Source of the DNA: Aldrovandia affinis
Taxonomy: Eukaryota > Chordata > Actinopteri > Notacanthiformes > Halosauridae
Reading direction: 5' to 3'
DNA length: 64,000 nt
Assembly: GCA_029706075.1 (NCBI GenBank)
Contig: JAINUG010000114.1
Span: forward strand, 2,976,001-3,040,000
Shown: positions 21,214-38,400 of the stretch, one piece after another
Layout of the letters: the number at the start of each line of letters is the position of its first letter
How positions within the stretch are numbered: position 1 is the first letter of the stretch
Position numbers and translations under genes: made by a program
Notes under the pieces: model-generated
Database searches by the model: none
Told to the model about the DNA's origin: nothing
Seen by the model: the letters and a program-made list of their open reading frames with translations, nothing else

Positions 21214-23100
21214 TTTTTTGTGGCAAGTAGCTATGGTATAAGCGGAATACACCACCGCAGCACCACCCCAGACGTGCGTAAAAATCCTGAGAACGCACCG
21301 CCTGTCGTGGTTTATTCCTTGCTTATATTATGAATATTCGTGTTTATGCAATCACTACTACTGTGCTTTCAGGACTGGTCATTCTTCATACTCTACAATG
21401 CTGACCTCTGCTGGTCTTAGGATAAATTACACTGATAACAATCTCACAATATTCCTCACGCTAAATTTTTATCTCCGATTCTCCCCCAATTTTCCTACCA
21501 GCACCGGAAGTCAATGACGCACCTAATTCCATCAAAATCGACCCATTAACAGTTTCAGACAGACAAACCAACAACGGGAAAACACGCAAGGATGATCACA
21601 AGATGTATCCAGCCAGCGGTGGAAGACATAATATTTTGGACAGTGTTAGTTCATAAACTTTTATAGCGTTTTATGTTTGTTAAAGTAGTAAACTAGGCTA
21701 TCGGTTAAATTAGTAAACTTGTTACACCGCTTATGACAACCCTATCATAGAATATGTTGCTTTTACCTCATGAACTATATTCATTTGTAAAAAGACGTAT
21801 TACTGAATTACTTCGGGTAGGGTGCAGATTAACCTAATAAACGGCGGTTATTGTTATTTTATTACTGAATCATTTTATTTTTCAAGTAACCTGATTGATT
21901 GACATTTCTTCCTTAATGGTGATGCTGATAGTTTGTGGCTACACTGCCTCTGTATTTTATGTCATTTTACTTTTTAGAAAATGGTAATCACGCCAGTCCA
22001 CCTTGACCCTGGATCCGGGAGAAACAATCCCCAAAGATTGATTTTTTTTTAAGTGTAAACTTCGACACAACTTCTTTCCAAATTCGGTCAACTCGACCAC
22101 AGTCGACTTATTGTGTAAATTAATGCATTTTTAGATAAGTCGTATAGCCTATACATTTTATTTAAAGTAATTTTACTTTGAAATCGTTTTCTTTACTTCT
22201 AAAATTCCCAATAATTGGCAGTTTGCTAAAGTTCTCACTATACAGCTGCACTATGACATCTGTTTGGTAGCTTTCGAACCCAGACGTTTTCCCGTTGAGG
22301 TATTAAAAGAATATTGGCTTAAACAGGTAGGCTAGCTAAAATAAAATGTAGGCTACTAATTTCAAAGTATAGTTAGCAACCAATGTCAGCGTTGGAACAC
22401 ATTTATTTTCATAATTTGCTGGCTTGTTCGTCAACAATATAAGTAGCAATTTTATAGTCGACCAATGTGCAATACAATACTACCTCAACGACAGTTTAGC
22501 TTAATTTGGTCGCCCGGAATCACTTGCTCTTAGCCACACCTTTCTTCCTCTATCATCACACTGAGACGCTCAGAAATAAATATTTTTGGTTATCATATCC
22601 AAGCGTTCTGTTTATTGGAATCGCAGCCAAATAAACATTTTAATAATGCCATAGTACGTATGATGATTATTATAAATATTATTAGTAATTATTAGTCTTA
22701 TTGTTGTTGTTTAAAATGTAATTTTTGCAAGTTTAATGACAGTGATTGTAGGGACTAAAAATATTCAAACCTTAAAGAAAACTTGCTCAAAGAAAATTGC
22801 CATAAATGTTGCTTGGCATCGTGTAAGGGTCATTTATTAGATAACATAGCAAAGAATGCCAGTAGAAATACATGTGTATGTGGTGAAAACCATTGGAACT
22901 AATTTACACAGACAATGATACAAGTTTTACAATGTTATACAATGGTAATAGTGTGTACGACTGTGTAGCTACATTACAGCTAATACAAATCAAATTTATA
23001 ACCATTATCCAGTACTAACTAGCTACGCAATATGAAAACAAATCCGCCCGCCCGCTTGAGTTTGGTAAACCTGCTGGCTAGCGAAACTGTACCAAAGCCC
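21214..23100. other. Upstream flank of sec61a1, no gene recognised
   Basis: AT-rich, with scattered gctagc and tagcta motifs. I find no conserved coding frame and no repeat I can name. Confidence 0.6.
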
Positions 23101-23109
23101 CATTTCATC

Positions 23110-23142
23110 TGACGTGTATTAGCGGCTGTAGTGGTGACGTGT
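23110..23142 (+). promoter_or_regulatory. Two TGACGTGT motifs upstream of sec61a1 start (UPRE-like)
   Basis: TGACGTGT occurs at 23110-23117 and 23135-23142, about 140 and 110 bp before the sec61a1 ATG. TGACGTG is the core of the ATF6/XBP1 unfolded-protein-response element, and SEC61 genes are known targets of that response. CRE-binding factors can use a similar core. Function is inferred. Confidence 0.45.
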
Positions 23143-23250
23143 CTCTAAGTGATTTCTTTTCTGAGCGGAACGGCAAGCCAGTGCCATTCTGACCTGACTG
23201 ATCCAACAAACCGGGACCATTAACACGCTGGGAACCACACAAAGGGCACT

Positions 23251-29388
<6,138 letters not shown>

Positions 29389-30650
29389 AGCCCTCCCCCT
29401 CTACACACACCAGACAGACACCACCACCTGTCTCTTGTATTGTTTTTTATTTTTATTTTATCATTCACGCACAGCCAATGCTCTTCGGTCTCCTGGAGGA
29501 GTCTTTTTGAGAACGTTTTCCTAGAAGCCCCGTGGGTGGATTTATAAATGTTCAAGTTGGATCTCTCTGGGGACGAGGGGTGTCCTTGTGTCCTCCCTCC
29601 TCCCTCCACCCCCAAACATGTTCACCCACATTCCTGCCTTCAACATTGGTTGTCCTGTCTACTTTTTACTTGGCACCACGTTTAGATTTGTTTACCTAAA
29701 AAAGGGGTTCCTTTTTCTCTGGAAAACATGGCTAAAAGCACAAGAGGTCAGCTGGTTGACTGAAGCTGGTTCCAGGGTAGCATTCCGGTGGCACCACCTA
29801 CAGACTGGGTCTGACGGTGCCATCAGTCCTGTTCACAACAGAACAGGGTTCGTTTTATCAGTCATCCTATGCTACTTCATATAAAACCGAAAACAACACA
29901 TGGTTTCAATGCTTTTTATCCCACCCTTTCAAAGGCTTTTTGGGAGGGAATATGGCCCTTGGTTCTTCACTACCAGGGAATACCTAGACACCTGGGCATT
30001 CAGGTGAGGTCTTTACCTGCACAACAACAGTGGGCCAACCCAACCATGGTTCTTTCGGGTCATTTCAATTTGTGAGGGAGGGGAAGGGGAGCCAGATGCA
30101 TTTTGTGTTGAAAGTGAAACTGCCTATCTAAATCACATCACTTTTTTAAAATAGCAGTGATTCTAAAGGAAACACAAAGTATACAGATACCCTGAAGTGC
30201 TGCTTTCAGTTCATTTGCTAATGTATTCACACAGGTCTTATGAAGAGTACACAGGGTGTCTTTATTTTGGTTCAGGTAACGGGAAGTGTTTTGTCTGTCA
30301 CACGTCCTTTGTCCCTGACGTAATCAGCAATGTGCAGCAGCAGATTCTGCCTGGCAGAGGCTTGAGGGTGCGTGTGTTGTGTTGGGTTGGGGAGGTGGGG
30401 AGGTGGGGAGGTGGGGAGGGAGGGGGGTTGTTTGTTTTTATTTTTACTTCCTGTATTGGATATAACTGTATTAAAGAAAGGAAGAAAAAAAACAAGCAAC
30501 TTTTCTCACATGGATTTTTGGTTTTCCTGTATATATCCATTGTATGCATTATTCCCCCACAGTGTAAAATAATATTTGAATGTGTAAAGAGAAGGAAAAA
30601 CTGCTTTGAACAAAATGCAATCGTTTAAAAAAATGGCAATTGTCAATAAA
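29389..30650 (+). other. sec61a1: sec61a1 3' UTR ending at AATAAA
   Basis: Untranslated tail inferred from the stop at 29388 to the poly(A) signal AATAAA at 30645-30650, followed by a T/GT-rich stretch. It contains a G-rich run (30390-30430) with several ggtgggga units that could form a G-quadruplex. No other gene is visible. Confidence 0.65.
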
Positions 30651-30949
30651 AGCTACTTTGGAAGAATTGCTGCCATTTTCTCCTGTTTTAGTCTTTTGTA
30701 CTTTAGGCCAACCAGCTACTAGAATGTATATGGGATATATGGCATCTGGGCATGTTCGTCACATGGATGTGGGGATATGCACATGAAGGTTGACTGTGTT
30801 TTTCATGAGATGCATAACCCAGCTGGGCTAAGTATTTCAAATGCTTTCTTATATTATTGGCTCTTGAGGGGCTCAGTCGGTAAAAGTTGCCTGCAGCTTT
30901 CTGCAGTTGCAGATTGGAGTGGCACAGTAGTAAGCTAAGGGGCATGAAC

Positions 30950-31305
30950 GGTGGTAGAACGACCTTCCGCAATTGGTCAGGACCGTGGATTCACTTGCGA
31001 TCTTCCGCAAGAGACTCAAAACCCACCTTTTCAGACTCCACTACCACTGAATTCTGTACATCTAGCCTAACACTTCTTGCTCAACACTTCTTGTATATGT
31101 ATACCTGCCTTCTCATTTAGTAAAAAAATACGAACCTTTTCCTTCCCAGTGTTATAGGTATGGTATGCAGCTGCCTACAACAATGTCTATTGCTGTATTA
31201 ATGCACTGACCTTGTGCGCAAACTATGATTGTTCTTACCATGTATTAATGCACATCTTGTAAGTCGCTCTGGATAAGAGCGTCTGCTAAATGCTTAAAAT
31301 GTAAT
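30950..31305 (+). mobile_element. L2-like LINE 3' end
   Basis: Remnant of the RT C-terminus (aacgaccttccgcaattggt, caagagactcaaaacccacc), then the conserved tail ending aagtcgctctggataagagc gtctgctaaatg. Same family as 61908-62430 and the tail at 4769. Confidence 0.75.
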
Positions 31306-31949
31306 GCATGCTTGGCAGTTCTGTATTTGGGAGAAAAAGTTTCTTTTAAAAAATAATTTGAAGTACTTGGCCAGCTATTTTTGTTATCTTTTTAAATCCC
31401 ATAATATGCTAAAATGGCAGCCTCCATACTGGTAAAGGATTATCTCAGGCTGTCATACACTTTTCATTGTATTCCAGACTGCCACACCTCAGTAAAACTT
31501 TATGATCTGTATGTAACAAGTGAACCCATACTATGACTACCTAAGTATTTGGATGTTAGTGTTGTGGAGGGGCGAGGAATGCAACCTTAGAATTGTATTC
31601 GGTTTCTTGAAGTCAAGTCGTGTGTTTTTCATATGAAACGGACATTCGGATTCCTAACCAGCGTCACACAAACCTCGGGGCTGAATTCATTTTCGTTCAT
31701 ATCTGCCTTTGACACCTCCGGAAAAAATCGACTCCAATTTTTTGGTATTTATTTTTGTACTCTTCCAATAATACGGTCAGATATACTGTTTATAGTCTGT
31801 GGAACGTACAGTCGAGGTGTTGGTGTTGCCTTGCCATCATCTGCAAGCCGAGTATATCAACGTTCGTGGCAGTTCTTGCCGCATATTTACAAACGGGCAA
31901 AGCAAGTCAGACATACATTCTAATGGTCAGCTCTCGGTTGTGGCTAAAT
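31306..31949. other. Intergenic stretch before chchd4, nothing recognised
   Basis: AT-rich DNA without a conserved frame or an identifiable repeat. Confidence 0.5.
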
Positions 31950-32228
31950 AGTAACCCTATTTCCCCCCAGATCTCGCGCATGCGCATTTGTCGCTATCTA
32001 ACGGTGGCGCACAGATATCTATGGATAGTAACCCTATTTTATAATTTTAGTGGAATAAATGGCAGCAAAATAAAAAAATATTTCAAAGTGTCATAGAGAC
32101 CCTTTTGAAGATTGGGTTTTTCGTAGTGCTAGTGGGTTTAAGAGAGCTGGAACGAGGGTTGGACGCTTTCCTTCGTTACTATGGTGACTCAGTCAAACCT
32201 CGCGGGAGCTGGACAAAATAGGGTTACT
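31950..32228. repeat. Possible MITE upstream of chchd4
   Basis: The end agtaaccctattt at 31950 and its complement aaatagggttact at 32216-32228 bound a 279-bp segment, and a third, direct copy lies at 32027-32040. Similarity between the two ends extends imperfectly for about 30 bp. No clear target duplication, so the MITE call is tentative. Confidence 0.4.
31975..31986. promoter_or_regulatory. NRF1-like palindrome upstream of chchd4
   Basis: CGCGCATGCGCA matches the NRF1 consensus (YGCGCAYGCGCR) at every position. It lies about 475 bp before the chchd4 start codon. NRF1 drives many nuclear genes for mitochondrial proteins. Binding is not shown. Confidence 0.5.
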
Positions 32229-32459
32229 GCCTCTCTCAGAGGAAGGGACGTCTTTACGTCTTGACGTAAAATAACACGTGCGAGCGTGCAGAGGTCGATG
32301 GATGAGGTTGTGGGTCACAGCGTGTAAAAGCGGCTGAAGCCGGGTGAGTTGCGAAATTGTGGTTGGCCTGGCTATCTGGTAGCTACTGACCACTGACCAA
32401 AAGAACGGCGGAACGGGGCTCACATTGACACGGCGTCAGACATACCAAACCCGGCAACC

Positions 32460-34124
32460 ATGTCGTATTGCAAGCAGGAAGGTACGCCTAGTTTCTGTAA
32501 TTGTACCATTAGTCATTACTAGCCAAGACTGTGACAATGACATTGAATAGCTTAGTTAGCTGGCTACCCAGCAGTATGTGTAAACTGAAACGTTCACGTT
32601 AGGTAGTCTGCCGACAATCATGTGTTAACGTTACTACTGCGTTAAATATTTTGTAGTGATTCATGTTAGCAAGTTAACGTTAGCTATATAGAATATATTG
32701 CGAGCCGGTTTCCGAATGCTCTGTTGCATTGTACCAACCGACCCCAGTTTGAATAAACACATCTACTAGCAAGTTAGCTATGTAGCTACCGTTAGAACTC
32801 AATGAGTAAATTATCATCAAACTATCTAGAATGCTAGCCTTACTGCTAGTTTTAACGTGGACTAGATAACAGTAGCCAGATAATCAAGGTGATACTGGTG
32901 ATCAAGTTATGGCTATACATGGGTTAGACCTTCGATTTGTGGGTTTAGCAGGTAATGTTACGTTAGCTAGTTAATACAGTTATTGTTATTCGAGCAAACA
33001 CTACTATATCAAGCTACTATAACTGGCTGTTCATTTGAAATCGAAACTGCGAGAGCGGTGACTTGGCGGGTCAGTCATAACTAGCTAACGTTATAAGTGA
33101 ATATTTTCTTATAGCATACACTCGCTTTCAAGAGTTGGAATTGACTCTTGATATATTGTTTACATTTAAGATCCAATGCAAGTTCCATAAAGTATGTTTC
33201 TCGTCTCCTTAATATTGTATAGGTTGTACAGCTAGCTAGTTTGATAACCTTGTATCCACAATTGATTCTATTGTTCGATGTAGCTGCTGGCTTTATGTAG
33301 GGCTGCAGGGATTTTCACAGTATTATACATTCTAAAAGAATTGTATTAATTTGACACATGCTAGTAAAGTGTTTGTAGCACAGAGTTTCGTTGTACAATA
33401 TTTATCTGAGAAACGTGCTTTTGCTTGCCTTGGCAGGTAAAGATCGAATAATCTTTGTAACCAAGGAGGACCATGAAGCACCCAGTAATGCTGAGCTGGT
33501 GGCAGATGACCCCAATGACCCTTATGAGGACCATGGTGAGTGCAGTTACCTCAGTCCTTAAAATATTGGAGGGGTGGCTGTGTGTAGTGATTGAGCTGAT
33601 GAAAAGCGACTGGTATTAAAACTGACAGTATCCAATATACAATATCATAAATTGAATTAAAACACTTATGGTCAAACATTTGGTTTTTATGTTCTGTGTG
33701 TTTGGGCAAGAGCTTTTATCTGTTGCCTTCCTCCCCTCCCAAAGGTCTGATCCTGCCCAGTGGAGAGATTAACTGGAACTGCCCATGCTTGGGGGGCATG
33801 GCCAGTGGGCCCTGTGGAGAACAGTTCAAAGCAGCCTTTTCCTGCTTCCATTACAGCGCGGAGGAGGTGAAAGGGTCGGACTGTGTGGACCGGTTCCGGG
33901 ACATGCAGGAGTGCATGCAGAGATACCCTGAGTTGTACCCACAAGAGGATGACAATGAGAACCCTCCAGCACAAGGCGGGGGCGAGGCCAGTGTGGCTGA
34001 CACCACCCCTACCACTGGTGTCAACCTCCATACTGGTGACTCTAATACTGCTCCAACCTCTGCCTCTGGTTCGGACCCCCTTTCAGAAGGTGCAGCTTCC
34101 ACAGATGGCACAGCGGCCAGCTAA
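32460..34124 (+). CDS. chchd4: CHCHD4 / MIA40 mitochondrial intermembrane-space oxidoreductase, complete
   Basis: It introduces disulfides into small cysteine-rich proteins arriving in the mitochondrial intermembrane space. Coding exons are 32460-32481, 33437-33535 and 33745-34124 (TAA at 34122), with GT-AG borders. The product has 166 residues and starts [20 protein letters not shown]. The redox-active CPC is at residues 53-55 (NWNCPCLGG). The twin CX9C motifs are C64-C74 ([11 protein letters not shown]) and C87-C97 ([11 protein letters not shown]), at the same positions as in human. The C-terminal tail after YPQEDDNEN is about 60 residues, rich in Thr/Ser/Gly/Ala, longer than and unlike the Glu-rich human tail (142-residue protein). 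No N-terminal presequence, as usual. Poly(A) signals are at 34378-34387. Tail to tail with ntn4. Confidence 0.97.
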
Positions 34125-34387
34125 TGTCCAAACACCCCTCTCTGTTTTGTCCTTCGCCCGAGCTACCCCTCCTTAACCGGACTCAATTTTCTGAGTACAA
34201 ATGCATATCACTGTGTTTGAGCACTCTGACTACAGAATGTCCTGGGTGCTATTGTGTTCCAGATACATTTTAAGAGGGCGAGACGGAGAGAGGTGAGGAC
34301 TCAAAAACCCCAGGAGAGCCTGCCTTCCTGTCTCCCTCTCTGCCAGGGAATCTTAAACATGGCCCTGGAGCAGGGGAAATAAATAAA

Positions 34388-35485
34388 ATGCACACTCTAA
34401 ACAACAGTGCTTACTGAATAATCTACAGACTGAAAGTAGGAAGGGGAAGGTATGGCTGTTTTAGTGGAATCGGTGCCACTTCCAGTAAAATGTTCTAATT
34501 CAAAGGAGTTCTGGTCACTTTTTTGGTCTTTCTTTCCATGAAGTTGAAGAGCTGTGCCATTATTGGTCCTATGGGTTCATGAAGTTCTGTAAGCGGTGAC
34601 TGATTCACAGTTTTGTGAATCAGTTTCTTTCCATTCTGTTTGTCACACCCGATGTTCTGTAACTGTCACCCCAATCATTTGGATGTTACCCTTTTTGACT
34701 GCTTGTGCTCTTATCCATTTATCCATCACCAGAAGGAGCATCAGATGTCTGCTGTGGAGACTCACCCAAAGTTACCTGTTGTTCAGGGGGAGTGGAGGGA
34801 GTTCTGTACTCATTAGTCGCTAATGCTACAGACCAGGAGAAGAGAGCTTTTGAGCAATCTGTGATCCATAGTTTTGCTTCACACTTTATTTCCTTTACGT
34901 TTAAAAAAAATCATTTTCATCTAAAACTTTAATGAATTGGTAGTTCTGAGCCTGTCCTTGATCAATTAAAACTGATAGTGTACCCAATCTGAGGATTTTT
35001 ACATTTTTGTTCCAAATAACAGCATGGAAAAAGAAAATGAACAGTGGCTTCTGTTCTGCTCTGCTAATGAATGTCTCTCTGTGGCCTGCACCCATCAGCC
35101 CCAGCCTACAATAACATTGACCCCCTCTGATGCGACTCATTGATTGGAGAGTGGTGAATTAAGTGGGAGAGCCCACCAGTTACACCTTCGTCCCACAGGT
35201 TGATCATCTGGCCACATACGCAGGTGTGTGCCAGTCCTGTCCCCAATGCAGCAGCTATGAGAAACCCATTTACTGTGTATTTACCAGTGTTCCAGAGCTA
35301 CTCTAGTTCAAGGTTCAGTCACTTGACTTAGTCAAGGTAAACCTCTTGAATCTCATAATGAGTGGGCCGCTTGGACCAGATATCTGCTCTGGCCTCAGTG
35401 CAGGGCCTCCACCTGCACTCCTGCTGGGTCAGGTGAGTCAGAGGTACTGCCCTCTCCATATGTGCGTGTGGGAGGTGGGGTGGAG
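34388..35485. other. Convergent intergenic region chchd4-ntn4
   Basis: It contains the end of the chchd4 transcript (overlapping AATAAA at 34378-34387) and presumably the ntn4 3' UTR on the other strand. No coding sequence or named repeat was recognised. Confidence 0.5.
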
Positions 35486-38400
35486 TCAGGGGCAGCCTTG
35501 TTGCAGTCCCTTAGTCACATGATCACCCAGCCCAGGCGTCCAGGGCACCACCACGCTCTGCATGGTCACCAGCAGTCGTCCTGACTCCGCCTCCTCTGGC
35601 CCGGCCAGCAGGTAGTCCACACCTGGCCAATGGGGAGGGATGGTAAGTGTGTGTTTTACTGTTGAGCTTGTCTGTCAGTAAGAAGGTGATTTGAAGATGA
35701 ACCAGTAAAGCCATTAAGTCAGTTGATTCATATATATTGCAGTAAGATGTATGGAAGAATGAGGTGTTGTGCAGGATGTGGATGATGGGGAGACTTTGGG
35801 GAGCAGTGTTGGAGGATGGATGTGTAATTTGGCTATGTGTGTCAGGGTACCTGGATTGAGTATGGGACAGGTGCACCCCCGGCTAGTCCAGGACAAGGGG
35901 TACAGGGTGTGGGTGCCCTGGAACAGCGACACCTGTCCCGACCGCAGGATCTTGCGCACCTTCACCTCCACCTCTGCGTGACTCCCCTTGTCATGGGCTG
36001 ACATGACAGTGGCCTTGATAACTGTTACACACACGCACACACACGAATGCACAATCAATGTACGTCAGTATCTAATGCGCTGTTTACTCACCTCAATATA
36101 GACTAATTAATACAGAAAACTTTGCTCACATCAGTATACCAAAATATCTATCTATAGATGAACTGTCATAGCTCACATCAATACACCCAATAATGCATAA
36201 TCCATTCATCAGTACATTATGATGTGACATTCCTATCAATAAAGTTATGCTAGTAATGTATCACATCCATACAAACAAAATGATGTACTGCTAATTCAAA
36301 ACTCATGTTCATAGCATTGGTGCGCAACATCACACCATCATGTCATGCCATCACACAAAGACCATGCTTTCATCATACCGTAGGCATACTTCATCTTGCA
36401 GAGATCAACAAAGCTTCTGAATGTCTTCTCCTTACAGCTGCATTTCCCTGGCAGGAAGAGAGGATTCAGTCACCATTATAACACCTATCTCACCACAGCA
36501 CCCTCTCACTGGTGCATCTAGCTGCACTGTCATGTCGTATTTTGTCAAAATGTACAACATGGATTTCCTCACACTCTGCCAGCCGCCAGCCCAATCTCAC
36601 TCCATTTACCTGCGTAATGAAGAGCAGAGACTGCAAGTTCCTCTGACCACACCCTCTCGTTCTCATTGGTCAGGCTGTGTGCGATGTCAGGGATCTTTCC
36701 TCCAACAGGAATGTTGAAGATCACCTCACGGGGGTCACTATCAATCGGCAATAGTATGGGTTATGGTAGGGAACTTAAAATCTCCACTGTGAACTGGGTG
36801 GACTATTGCTGTTGGGCTTACAGTTGTCTTCTGCTCATAATCAGGTTTCTGGTCTGTCAAACTCGCATCTTAATTACTGATTGGCTGTTCATTTCTCTAC
36901 ATAAAAAAATAATATATAAACTTTTTTCCATTACTTTCACCTTGCATGCTGCTTATTTAATTATGACAAAGGTTTTGTGAGTTGAAAACAGTTTCTTATG
37001 TGAAAGTATTGAACCTCAACTTTTTACCTTTATTGTGGGCGTGCGCATGTGCGTAAGACCAACCTATCCTGACAGTGCCCTGTGATGGGGTCACAGTTCT
37101 GCGGGCACACACAGGGCTTGCACCCCTCCTCCCCAAAGCCCCAGTGTCCAGGGAGACAGTGGCTGCAGTTTGTGCCACCGACCCCTGGCCTGCACTGGCA
37201 GTGCCCGCTACGGGGATGGCACCATGCCCCTCGACCCTCACCCCTGCCCCTGGCTGGCAGTGAGCCTACGCGGTCACACCAGCATCCTGAGACAGTGAGA
37301 GAGGAGGAGGAGGGGGAGGATGGCAGCATAAAGGGCCCTAACCAGCAGGTCAGTGGAGCTTATGCTGTCATACATCTGCTTTGCATATGTATAATATTGT
37401 CAGTGTTATAAAAAAAATAAAAAAATTACAAACACAATATTATGGTTTCTTTACACAGGGTTTCGAACCAACTTACGAGTTATGAGACCTTCCAAGGTGT
37501 GCAAAAAAACAACTACACTACCGGTCAAGTTTTAGAACACCCCCGTTTTCCAGTTTTTACTGAAATGTAAGCAGTTGAATAACCTGAAATGGTACAAAGG
37601 TAAGCAGTACAGAGGTTAAAAAAAAAGTTTAGGTTACCAAAAACAGAAAAATAATGTACATTTTTTTGGCAGTGAGTAGTTTCCTACACCATCAAAAGGC
37701 ACTTGGAAACTGACAGGAAGAGGTCTGGCAGACCCAAAGCCACAACAAAATCAGAAGACAAGTTTCTGAGAGTCACAGCTTGCGTGATAGGCGGTTCACA
37801 GGACAACAGCTTCAAGCACAGCTTAACACTGGTCGAAGTAAGGAAGTCTCAGTTTCAACTGTGAAGAGAAGACTTCGAGCTGCAGGTTTGACCGGTCGAG
37901 TGGCAGTAAGAAAGCCATTGCTAAGATGGCAAAATAAGAAAAAACCTTGCCTGGGCCATGAAGCACCGCCAGTGGACTACTGAAGACTGGAAGAAGGTCT
38001 TATGGACCGATGAATCAAAATTTGAAATTTTGAAAGGTTTTTGTAGGCCGTCGAGTAGGCAAAAGGATGGTTCCTCAGTGTGTGACACCAACTGTCAAAC
38101 ATGGAGGAGGAAGCGTGATGGTCTGGGGATCTAGAGTCGGCGACTTGCACAGAGTGACTGTTAACCCATTACTTGTTCCCTGAAAAGGGCCTTTTTTTAA
38201 TGACTCTGAAATTTACATTACTTTTCAGTTTTTGGTAACCTAAACCTTTTTTTAACCTCTGGCAGTTTACTGCTTACATTTGTACCATTCCAGGTTATTC
38301 ACTGGACTTGAACTGCTTAAATGTAAGTAAAAACTGGAAAATGGGGGTGTTCTAAAACTTTTGACCGGTAGTATGCAAAAAAATGTTTTTTTTGCTTGAC

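Noticed and set aside
30390-30430. G-rich run as a regulatory G-quadruplex
   Set aside because: The ggtgggga units are simple-sequence-like in the sec61a1 3' UTR; noted there but not supported as functional.
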